Shown piece by piece: positions 1 to 5,927 of a stretch of 22,731 nt of DNA; the stretch's first letter is position 1, and the number at the start of each line of letters is the position of its first letter. Below the pieces are notes generated by a model. The model saw only the letters and a program-made list of their open reading frames with translations, was not told the DNA's origin and did not search any database. The stretch spans positions 1-22,731 of the forward strand of contig DARG01000010.1 in NCBI GenBank assembly GCA_002503215.1. Reading direction: 5' to 3'. The position numbers and the translations under genes were made by a program. This DNA is from Candidatus Parvarchaeota archaeon UBA446. GTDB lineage: Archaea; Nanobdellota; Nanobdellia; Parvarchaeales; Parvarchaeaceae.

Positions 1-244
1 GAAAATATGACTATATTCTATCGAGCTGACTGTGCTTTCTTTGAAAGAGGATTATACATATAATATTTAAAGTAACTTTAATTTTAAGCTTTATCCTTTG
101 TATTATTGGAGATAAAAACATTTAAACAAAGCTACTATTTTCATAAGGGACAAACTTTATCTTTTTTACCTTGCTTAATTATGTTACATTGTTCTGTAGT
201 ATTTATCGAGATAGCATAATTTCTTATAAAGCGAACCTATTTGC

Positions 245-265
245 TTTGTAGTCTAAAACTACAAA
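245..265. repeat. 8-bp inverted repeat after the peroxiredoxin gene
   Basis: TTTGTAGT (245-252) and ACTACAAA (258-265) are perfect inverted copies around a 5-nt loop. The element starts 16 nt beyond the peroxiredoxin stop codon on the minus strand, so it would form a hairpin in the 3' end of that transcript. No run of U follows it, so it is not a classic terminator; an RNA-end stabiliser is possible. The rest of 64-281 is AT-rich with no gene or RNA that I can support. Confidence 0.4.
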
Positions 266-281
266 AATATGGTCTTCGAAA

Positions 282-800
282 TTAAGCTTTAAGGTTCTCT
301 TGACCTTCTTTCCAGTTTACACCACATAGGCCACCACTCTGTAAAGCTGTCAAGACTCTATATGTTTCATCTGTACTTCTGCCAACATTGTCGTCTGTAA
401 TTACAAGGTATTTTATTAAACCATCTGGGTCTATTATAAACAACCCTCTATGTGCATTTCCGCTTTCTTCGTTATAAACTCCGTAAAGTTTACTTAGCTC
501 TCCTTTTCTGTCGGCTATAATCGGAAACTTGACCTTTTTAATTCTTTTGTCGTTCTCAGCCCATGCTTTATGTACGTACGCACTATCAACGCTTGCTGCT
601 ACGATTTCTGTGTTTTTATCCTTGAACTTGTCATAATCATCAGCAAATCCTTCTAATTCTGTTGGACAAACAAAAGTAAAATCGGCAGGGTAGAAAAAAA
701 GTACAAGCCATTTCCCTTTATAATCACTTAGTTTCACCTTTTTAAATTCACCATTATAATAAGCTTCTAATTCAAATTCCGGAGCTTTTGTACCTATCAT
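282..800 (-). CDS. 2-Cys peroxiredoxin (AhpC/Prx1 type)
   Basis: Thiol peroxidase of 172 residues that reduces H2O2 and organic peroxides. The peroxidatic Cys45 sits in FVCPTE and the resolving Cys159 in GGLCGVNW near the C terminus, the typical 2-Cys arrangement; length fits the family. A thioredoxin-like partner should recycle it. I chose the ATG at 800 because GAGGTGG (about 807-813), a good Shine-Dalgarno sequence, lies just upstream; a GTG at 809 in the same frame is part of that sequence. A TATA-like TTTATTAATTA (minus strand, 841-851) lies about 47 nt upstream of the ATG, giving a leader of about 21 nt, so this gene is unusual here in having an SD-bearing leader. It stands alone, downstream of the mercury operon on the same strand; a shared role in thiol/oxidative stress is inference. 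Confidence 0.93.
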   Translation of the reverse strand: MIGTKAPEFELEAYYNGEFKKVKLSDYKGKWLVLFFYPADFTFVCPTELEGFADDYDKFKDKNTEIVAASVDSAYVHKAWAENDKRIKKVKFPIIADRKGELSKLYGVYNEESGNAHRGLFIIDPDGLIKYLVITDDNVGRSTDETYRVLTALQSGGLCGVNWKEGQENLKA

Positions 801-840
801 ATCTACCACCTCACTAAAATACTAATATTAAACGTGGTAA

Positions 841-851
841 TAATTAATAAA
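841..851 (-). promoter_or_regulatory. TATA box of the peroxiredoxin gene
   Basis: On the minus strand the sequence reads TTTATTAATTA. Its centre is about 47 nt before the chosen ATG, so transcription would start near 821 and leave a short leader holding the GAGGTGG ribosome-binding site. Position and A/T content only; no start-site data. Confidence 0.4.
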
Positions 852-944
852 CTTTTACAAAAATGAGAAGAATGCTCCTATATCTGAATAAGAGATAACT
901 CATAAGTAAATTATTTGTGATAAAATATTATATAATTATACTAA

Positions 945-2363
945 TCATTCGCTGCAGCAACTAAGGTCTTCTATGTTGTGATAAAAGGACAAAGCTGCCA
1001 GCTTCGTTATCTCGCTGAGAGTAGGAAAAACGTGTACTGTGTCTATTATGTCATCGATGCTAAGCTTGAACTTGATGGCCAGCGTGGATTCATGTATTAG
1101 ATCCGCGGCGTTCTCCCCTACTATTTCCACCCCAAGTATACGTTTTGTATCGGCGTCTATCACCATCTTTATCAGTCCTCTAGTGTCTTTTATTATCCCT
1201 GCTTTTGCAAGATCTTTAAACATCACTACTCCGCAACTGCATCTTATCTTCTTTCCAGTGTTTGCTTCCTTGTCAGTTAAACCCACTCGCGCAGCTTCTG
1301 GAAACGTAAACACTGCGGAAGGAACAGAATCAAAATCTATCTTTGCCTTTCCCTTACCACTTGCATTTATAGTTGCCTTATTTCCCTCGGCGGCGGCCAG
1401 TGCTTCAAGCATAGGTTCACCAGTTACGTCTCCCGCAGCATAAATATTTTTTATCGAAGTTCTAAGGTAACCATCTACTTTTATAAAACCACCTTCGTTG
1501 ACTTTTACCCCGATGCTTTTTAATCCCAATTTTTCTATGTTGGCTTTTCTGCCTGTCGCCAAAAGCAATTTTTCCGCATAAATTTCTCTTGTCTTGCCTT
1601 TGTTTGAAAAAGTGATCTTCACATTTTTTCCGCTCTTGGAAACCTTATTTATGGCTGTATCCGTTATTATATTGATGCCTTCATCCTTAAGGTACTGTTC
1701 CAGATAATAGCTTACTTCCGGCTCCCAGTCCTTTAGTATGCTGTTGCTTCTCTGTAGTACTGTTACTTTTACTCCAAAATGCGAAAACATCTCGGCAAAC
1801 TCCAATCCCAATGCCCCGGCACCTATTATAACGAGCGACTTGGGAAGTTTTTTAAACGAAAGCGCCTCCTCATTTGTCACGTAATCAACTTTATCTAAAC
1901 CTTCTATCGCCGGTATGTTTGCGCGTGCACCCGTAGCTATAAGTATGCTTTTTGCCCTAATTTCCTTTCCATTTACCAGTAAGGTATTCTTATTCTTGAA
2001 ACTTGCAAAATCATTTATGTATTTTACGTTTTTTAGTTTTGCAAGCACTTTCTGGTATTTTGAGAAACGCATACTTCCTACTAAATAGTCTTTCTCTTCG
2101 ATTATTCTGCTAAAGTTCTTTATCTTGCTGTAGTATTCTAGTCCTTCAAACCTGTTGAAATTTATCTTATCCATGAAATTTCCCAGTGTTATCAGTCTCT
2201 TGCTAGGTACACAGCCTACATTTACACAAGTACCACCTAGAACTGCTCCTTTCGTTTCGTTCTTGCCTATCATCACTGTTTTAAGCCCCAATTCATCGGC
2301 TTTTATCGCCGCAGCAAACGCAGCTGCACCTTGTCCTATTATTGCATAACCATATTCTTCCAT
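945..2363 (-). CDS. merA: Mercuric reductase MerA (short form, no HMA domain)
   Basis: FAD/NAD(P)-dependent flavoprotein of 472 residues that reduces Hg(II) to volatile Hg(0) in the cytosol. Seen: N-terminal FAD motif GQGAAAFAAA (10-19), redox-active pair in GGTCVNVGCVPSK (Cys46, Cys51), NAD(P)-binding GAGALGLEFAE in the middle, second FAD motif AAGDVTGEPM, and a C-terminal dimerisation domain ending LSCCSE. The C-terminal vicinal pair Cys469-Cys470 is the MerA hallmark that passes Hg(II) to the active site. Phe446 stands where lipoamide dehydrogenases have catalytic His (HAHPTLSE), which argues against that enzyme, and where Tn501-type MerA has Tyr605. There is no N-terminal HMA domain, as in several archaeal MerA. 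Last gene of a four-gene minus-strand operon, 4 nt after the ArsR-type gene. Confidence 0.9.
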   Translation of the reverse strand: MEEYGYAIIGQGAAAFAAAIKADELGLKTVMIGKNETKGAVLGGTCVNVGCVPSKRLITLGNFMDKINFNRFEGLEYYSKIKNFSRIIEEKDYLVGSMRFSKYQKVLAKLKNVKYINDFASFKNKNTLLVNGKEIRAKSILIATGARANIPAIEGLDKVDYVTNEEALSFKKLPKSLVIIGAGALGLEFAEMFSHFGVKVTVLQRSNSILKDWEPEVSYYLEQYLKDEGINIITDTAINKVSKSGKNVKITFSNKGKTREIYAEKLLLATGRKANIEKLGLKSIGVKVNEGGFIKVDGYLRTSIKNIYAAGDVTGEPMLEALAAAEGNKATINASGKGKAKIDFDSVPSAVFTFPEAARVGLTDKEANTGKKIRCSCGVVMFKDLAKAGIIKDTRGLIKMVIDADTKRILGVEIVGENAADLIHESTLAIKFKLSIDDIIDTVHVFPTLSEITKLAALSFYHNIEDLSCCSE

Positions 2364-2367
2364 GTTA

Positions 2368-2685
2368 TTAGTTTAGTATACCACACTTCTTTAAGTATGA
2401 TTCATATTTTTTTATGTATTTTGACACCCCATCAACTAGCTTTTTTGCATCTGGTTCTATACTGTAAATTCTTTTTTTACCATCCTTCCTGAATGTTAAG
2501 AACTGGCAATTTATCAGACATTTCAAGTCATGCGAAAGATTGGTCTGTTCTATATTCAATTCTTTTTGCAGCTCGCTGGCACACAATTCTTTATCCCTTA
2601 GCAGGTTAAGTATCCTGAATCTGTTATAATTGCCGAAGGCATCAAAGAAAAGATCTGTTGCGTTTACCATATTATCATAATCCAT
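2368..2685 (-). CDS. ArsR/SmtB-family metal-responsive repressor
   Basis: Winged-helix regulator of 105 residues. The helix-turn-helix core runs about 13-75 (NRFRILNLL, then LNIEQTNLSHDLKCL as recognition region, then the RKDGKKRIYSI wing). Four Cys could bind thiophilic metal: Cys35 in KELCASEL, the place of the alpha-3 site of ArsR/CadC (usually ELCVCDL), Cys56 and Cys60 in the recognition helix, and Cys101 near the C terminus. Because it lies between the thioredoxin gene (11-nt overlap) and merA (4-nt gap), it most likely senses Hg(II), or less likely As/Cd, and controls its own operon; archaeal mer operons are known to use ArsR-type rather than MerR-type regulators. A palindrome on the operon TATA box is the obvious operator candidate. 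Start ATG overlaps the upstream stop. Confidence 0.85.
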   Translation of the reverse strand: MDYDNMVNATDLFFDAFGNYNRFRILNLLRDKELCASELQKELNIEQTNLSHDLKCLINCQFLTFRKDGKKRIYSIEPDAKKLVDGVSKYIKKYESYLKKCGILN

Positions 2686-3367
2686 TCTTAGTTATAGCAT
2701 TCTCCAGTTGAGGTATCGAATTTGCTATACCTTCTCCTTTGTATAGAATTTTACCGGAAGGACTTATCAGATAAAAGATATCCAATTGCATAGTGGGAGG
2801 AGTGTTATAAGCCAATGTCATATTATAACTAGCTACACCTCCATGTACATATGAGTTATTATTCCCATATTTTGATATAAATTGAGAGATTGACATGCCG
2901 CTTTCACCCAAATCATCATATTGCTCCAACTCTACGATCTTTACATTATGCGTTTCAAAGAAATTTAAGTTATCCGCTACCGCTGTATTACCTTCTGCGC
3001 AAGAATCACACCATGTTGCAACAAACCATAAAAGTATAGGTGTTCCCTTATAGTTATTTAAACTTAAGGTACTGCCATTCTCGGCTGTAAATGTATAATT
3101 AGGCGCGTTTTCTCCGACGGTTAAATATTTGGATGAGTTAGCATGATTTATCACAAAAATATCAAGTATTATAAAAATAGCTATTACTGCAACTGCAGCG
3201 TAAACAATGTATTTTAACTTTATTTTGTAATGTCCTTTTGATGGATCGGATATTGGTTTAATGTTCTGGCTCCTAAGCTTCTGGTTCTCTTTAAGCTTCT
3301 CATTTTCCTTTTTTAGCCTTTCAATCTCATTATTGGATTCGTCCGGTTTATCGCTGTTCATCTCCAT
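2675..3367 (-). CDS. Membrane-anchored thioredoxin-fold protein (TlpA/ResA-like) of the mer operon
   Basis: Protein of 230 residues with a charged cytosolic N terminus predicted as coiled coil (about 11-33, ERLKKENEKLKE), one membrane helix (about 53-73), and an outside thioredoxin-like domain (about 84-230). Redox motif Cys120-Asp-Ser-Cys123 in ATWCDSC; the cis-Pro loop is likely NTPPTMQ. TlpA/ResA proteins reduce disulfides outside the membrane. It overlaps the preceding membrane-protein gene by 20 nt and the ArsR gene by 11 nt, so all are co-translated. Inferred role: keeping the Cys of the neighbouring metal transporter, or of extracellular Hg-binding thiols, reduced. A GGAG directly precedes the second ATG (Met3), which could be the true start. 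Not a standard mer gene. Confidence 0.8.
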   Translation of the reverse strand: MEMNSDKPDESNNEIERLKKENEKLKENQKLRSQNIKPISDPSKGHYKIKLKYIVYAAVAVIAIFIILDIFVINHANSSKYLTVGENAPNYTFTAENGSTLSLNNYKGTPILLWFVATWCDSCAEGNTAVADNLNFFETHNVKIVELEQYDDLGESGMSISQFISKYGNNNSYVHGGVASYNMTLAYNTPPTMQLDIFYLISPSGKILYKGEGIANSIPQLENAITKNGL

Positions 3368-3884
3368 CTTTAACCTCGCAGCAATCTGCTAAATTATTAT
3401 TTATTTTGCAGCTTGCGTTTACGTTTTTCGTTATCTGCATTAACCCTACGAATGCTATTACTACACTCGTCCCTATAAATGCCGGAGAGTAAATACTAAA
3501 TATAGACTGTATTTTTCCAGTATTACCTACTATGAACGAAGTGCTCACTCCAGCTATTGCCATGAAAGAAGGTATTATGCTTGTACAGCATAGGCTTGAG
3601 GGCAGTATGGCCCCGATTATTGACCCTGCAGTCAAGCCTTTACCGATTTTGGACTTTATGCTAAACGAATAGACATTTAAAGTTATAACCAAGCTGATAA
3701 GAAATGCTACCAACAAAGTAGATATAATATCAAAATAAATGTAGTAAGAACCAAAGTCGAGTATCCCTGTTGCAGCGTTAATCAATAGATAGCCATAAAT
3801 AAATGAAACGAATACAAAAAGAAGTGAGAAAACAAGTAAATATTTCTTAATTGACAATACGTCTATCAACGTTCTTTTAATCAT
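3348..3884 (-). CDS. Four-helix membrane protein with Cys-Cys pair, candidate Hg(II) importer
   Basis: First gene of the mer-type operon, 178 residues, no family that I recognise with certainty. Four hydrophobic segments: about 15-38, 50-74, 85-118 and 128-151. The third carries PSSLCC (Cys99-Cys100), resembling the vicinal Cys pair in the first helix of MerT/MerC-type mercury importers. The tail after the last helix is polar and holds Cys159 and the pair Cys168-Cys169 (ADCCE), which could accept the metal on the cytosolic side and hand it to MerA. I infer an Hg(II) uptake protein analogous to MerT+MerP from its position and Cys pattern, not from overall similarity. Start ATG lies 26 nt from the TATA box, fitting a leaderless mRNA. 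Confidence 0.65.
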   Translation of the reverse strand: MIKRTLIDVLSIKKYLLVFSLLFVFVSFIYGYLLINAATGILDFGSYYIYFDIISTLLVAFLISLVITLNVYSFSIKSKIGKGLTAGSIIGAILPSSLCCTSIIPSFMAIAGVSTSFIVGNTGKIQSIFSIYSPAFIGTSVVIAFVGLMQITKNVNASCKINNNLADCCEVKDGDEQR

Positions 3885-3888
3885 TTAT

Positions 3889-3910
3889 TATATGAAATTG
3901 TTTTCATATA
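3889..3910. promoter_or_regulatory. Palindromic operator candidate of the mer operon
   Basis: TATATGAAA (3889-3897) and TTTCATATA (3902-3910) form a perfect inverted repeat with 9-bp arms and a 4-bp centre. It lies between the TATA box and the start codon of the operon, overlapping the TATA box. A repressor bound here would block TBP/RNA polymerase. The operon encodes an ArsR-type dimer, and such regulators bind imperfect palindromes of this size. Confidence 0.6.
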
Positions 3911-3914
3911 TAAA
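3906..3914 (-). promoter_or_regulatory. TATA box of the mer operon
   Basis: Minus strand reads TTTATATAT, centred 26 nt before the ATG at 3884, the archaeal spacing for a transcript starting at the start codon. Confidence 0.6.
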
Positions 3915-3999
3915 TTTTATGTTTTGTATTTTCGGTTAGAGAAACTAAAATCTTTTATTGTAGTTAAAAGTAACTTAGATTTAATCATCTAATGAAAAG

Positions 4000-4009
4000 T
4001 ATTTATATC
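4000..4009 (+). promoter_or_regulatory. TATA box of the first paralogue gene
   Basis: TATTTATATC centred about 26 nt before the ATG at 4030; no Shine-Dalgarno between them, so a leaderless mRNA is expected. Confidence 0.55.
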
Positions 4010-4029
4010 GTATTTAATCACTTAAGAGT

Positions 4030-4392
4030 ATGGAAGAAAAAGAAATAAAGGAAGGACTTATGAGTATACTGTACAGCGAAGGAAAAGATTATCTTTTTCC
4101 TAAACGCTCTGCTTTAAACGTGACATCTAGATTATATCAGGATTTAGGAAAAGACAGAACTGAACAGCTAATAACAGTATATAAAAATAAACGGCCGATT
4201 TTTAATAGATTGATTGATAACTATATAGACGACATGGGAGAAAATCTCTCGAAAGAAGTTATAAAAGGATTTGTTTTCCCCGAAATATTGGAACAAATTA
4301 AGTATGATTTTTTCTCAAAAGTAGAAAATGATCTTAAAAAAGACAATTATGATATAGATAAACTACTTGAAAAGAGACTAAATAAATTTTAA
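4030..4392 (+). CDS. Uncharacterised small charged protein, paralogue A
   Basis: 120 residues, not recognised. Rich in Lys, Glu, Asp and aromatic residues, with no signal peptide, membrane helix or Cys; looks like a soluble, mainly helical protein. Its first 25 residues match those of the gene at 4558 at about 19 positions (MEEKEIK-GL-SILY...DYLFPK), and both end with a YDF(F/Y)S...LL.K pattern, so the two are tandem duplicates that diverged in the middle (about 30-85). The DNA of the first 75 bases is also very similar, suggesting fairly recent duplication or conversion. It has its own TATA box and is divergent from the mer operon. Confidence 0.75.
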   Translation: MEEKEIKEGLMSILYSEGKDYLFPKRSALNVTSRLYQDLGKDRTEQLITVYKNKRPIFNRLIDNYIDDMGENLSKEVIKGFVFPEILEQIKYDFFSKVENDLKKDNYDIDKLLEKRLNKF

Positions 4393-4490
4393 GCGCGCAC
4401 CATAAAACCTAGTTGAAGTGCCTTTGAAAATATAAAAACGAAGAAAATCAAATCTATGGTTCAGATTATTGAATTATATTGTATTATGAT

Positions 4491-4509
4491 ATAAGGTGCT
4501 AACCCTTAT
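4491..4509. repeat. Inverted repeat upstream of the second paralogue promoter
   Basis: ATAAGG (4491-4496) and CCTTAT (4504-4509) are perfect inverted arms around 7 nt. It ends 19 nt upstream of the TATA box of the 4558 gene, where archaeal activators or repressors often bind. Could be chance in AT-rich DNA. Confidence 0.3.
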
Positions 4510-4528
4510 GCTCTTCAAACAAAAAAAG

Positions 4529-4536
4529 TTTATATG
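4529..4536 (+). promoter_or_regulatory. TATA box of the second paralogue operon
   Basis: TTTATATG centred 25-26 nt before the ATG at 4558. It covers the alternative upstream ATG at 4534, which argues that translation does not start there. Confidence 0.55.
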
Positions 4537-4557
4537 TGTTATATCTATAACATTAAC

Positions 4558-4914
4558 ATGGAAGAAAAAGAAATAAAAAAAGGACTTATAAGCATATTAT
4601 ACGACAAAGATCAAGATTATCTTTTTCCTAAAGATGAAGCATCTGCTGTAGCAGACAAATTATATGAAGAATGGAGAGAAGATAGAGCAGCGAAGTTTTT
4701 GGATATCTATAAAAGAAATCATAAATCTTTTGAAAAATTAGAGGAAGAATATATTGGTGGTTATATTAATGAGATGTTGAATATAGATTTTTTCGCTTCT
4801 CCAAAGAAAAGGAAACGCGTTTTTTATGATTTTTACTCGCAGATGGAGAAAGAGCTTAGAGAAAACAATTACAACCTAAGTGAACTGCTTAAGAAAAAGC
4901 AGAGTGACTTCTAA
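4558..4914 (+). CDS. Uncharacterised small charged protein, paralogue B
   Basis: 118 residues, not recognised. I start it at 4558 rather than at an in-frame ATG at 4534 because the TATA box overlaps 4534, lies 26 nt before 4558, and the paralogue at 4030 begins with the same MEEKEIK. Soluble, highly charged, predicted helical, no Cys. The conserved parts of the two copies are the N terminus (1-25) and the C-terminal segment (YDFYSQMEKEL...NYNLSELL); the central part differs and may carry specificity. The next gene starts 2 nt after its stop, so B and the 4917 protein are almost surely co-translated. Confidence 0.75.
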   Translation: MEEKEIKKGLISILYDKDQDYLFPKDEASAVADKLYEEWREDRAAKFLDIYKRNHKSFEKLEEEYIGGYINEMLNIDFFASPKKRKRVFYDFYSQMEKELRENNYNLSELLKKKQSDF

Positions 4915-4916
4915 TT

Positions 4917-5444
4917 ATGACAACTTCTTTAGAAGAAGCCCTAAGTGATTTTGAGAAATCAGAAAAAACCGTAAGGATTAAGAAGTGCTATTCGCATTGT
5001 TCAGATTTTGAAACTGAATTGTATTACGCTAAAAAAGTCCTAGTTTTAACTAATTTAAGGCTCTCTGATAAAAGGCAATTTGATTTTACTGATGATTACT
5101 TAGTTTCAGAGATATCTGATATTCTAGGCAGTAGTTATATACCTCTTTTTGAAAAAACCGACGAAAACGTGGATAAGGATGATTTTTACTTTGTATATCT
5201 GGAACGTGGCCTTGGCCTGGACCCTAGATATATAATTAGAAATTATAAGAAAAAATTAAAAAATAAAGGCAAAGGAATTTATCGAACAGAATTGACTAGA
5301 AACGCGGGTATTAGCCTTTTTTCTGAGATATTTTTATCTGAGCAAAACAAAATTGAAAAGATAAGATTATATCAATTAAACGACAAAAAATTCGAAAATT
5401 TCGGCAAAAACAAGTATGATTTTTATCTTGAGGCCAACTTTTAG
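4917..5444 (+). CDS. Uncharacterised protein co-transcribed with paralogue B
   Basis: 175 residues, not recognised. Soluble and strongly charged, with the only Cys at the N-terminal side (KKCYSHCSDF, about 23-30) and many aromatic residues; a Lys-rich segment (NYKKKLKNKGKGIYRTEL, about 109-126) could touch nucleic acid, which is speculation. The ATG follows the previous stop codon after 2 nt with no promoter in between, so it forms an operon with paralogue B. The tight pairing of a duplicated small protein with a larger partner resembles two-component modules, but no sequence motif supports a toxin or any other activity. Confidence 0.7.
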   Translation: MTTSLEEALSDFEKSEKTVRIKKCYSHCSDFETELYYAKKVLVLTNLRLSDKRQFDFTDDYLVSEISDILGSSYIPLFEKTDENVDKDDFYFVYLERGLGLDPRYIIRNYKKKLKNKGKGIYRTELTRNAGISLFSEIFLSEQNKIEKIRLYQLNDKKFENFGKNKYDFYLEANF

Positions 5445-5470
5445 AAAATATAAGAAAACTAGAGAGTAAG

Positions 5471-5480
5471 TATATTTATT
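5471..5480 (+). promoter_or_regulatory. TATA box of the Trm112-like gene
   Basis: TATATTTATT centred about 27 nt before the ATG at 5503; leaderless layout. Confidence 0.5.
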
Positions 5481-5502
5481 TTACGGTTTTAGTAATTATT
5501 GT

Positions 5503-5850
5503 ATGGAATATAATTTAATAGATATGATTGCATGCCCTGTGTGTAAAGGTGATTCATTTTCTGTAATAATAATTGATAAAAACGAAGACTATAATACAGG
5601 ATACGTAAGAGCTGTAACAAACAATAAACAAAATGAAGAAAAAGACATTAAGGCTATAAAAAATGGGATATTACTGTGCAAATCTTGTGAAAGGTGGTAT
5701 CCAATAATTAATAATGTGTATACATTACTTCCAGATAGTTACAGGAATGAGAATAATGATAAAAAATTTCTTATAAAATATAAAACTAAAATTCCGGATA
5801 CAATCATAAATAATGGAAAACCTTTCAATATTAAAACTGAAAACGAATAA
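5503..5850 (+). CDS. Trm112-like zinc-ribbon protein
   Basis: 115 residues. The N terminus (NLIDMIACPVCKGD, Cys11 and Cys14) and the second knuckle with ILLCKSCERWYPIINNVYTLLP (Cys59, Cys62) match the Trm112/UPF0434 pattern CPxC ... G.L.C..C...YPI....P.LLP. Trm112 proteins bind and activate SAM-dependent methyltransferases acting on tRNA, rRNA and release factor. The middle (about 20-52) is a charged insert, and about 30 residues after LLP form a basic C-terminal extension. A SAM methyltransferase gene follows 77 nt downstream on the same strand, so the natural reading is a partner pair. It has its own TATA box. Confidence 0.78.
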   Translation: MEYNLIDMIACPVCKGDSFSVIIIDKNEDYNTGYVRAVTNNKQNEEKDIKAIKNGILLCKSCERWYPIINNVYTLLPDSYRNENNDKKFLIKYKTKIPDTIINNGKPFNIKTENE

Positions 5851-5927
5851 ACGATTAAACGATTAAAATTAATAATAATTATAAATACAATAAAATGCAT
5901 AGAAAGCTAATATTTATAAAATAAATT

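Noticed and set aside
1..63. Open frame from the left edge to a TAA at 61-63 on the plus strand (ends ...FFERGLYI), possible tail of an upstream gene
   Set aside because: Only 20 codons, no motif; such a short open stretch is expected by chance. It could be real but cannot be supported.
804..839. TACCAC/GTGGTA inverted arms that could hide the peroxiredoxin Shine-Dalgarno sequence
   Set aside because: The distal arm (834-839) lies upstream of the transcription start predicted from the TATA box, so it would not be in the mRNA; 6-bp arms 24 nt apart are weak.
1039..1443. 134-codon plus-strand frame opposite merA
   Set aside because: Lies inside the conserved FAD and dimerisation parts of MerA on the other strand; Ser/Pro-rich product, no promoter.
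945..2363. Dihydrolipoamide dehydrogenase as alternative for the flavoprotein
   Set aside because: C-terminal LSCCSE and Phe in place of the catalytic His, plus an ArsR-type gene and Cys-rich membrane genes next to it, point to MerA.
5850..5868. Tandem TAAACGAT-like repeat after the Trm112-like gene
   Set aside because: Only about two copies of an AT-rich 8-mer; too short to be a meaningful repeat or CRISPR.
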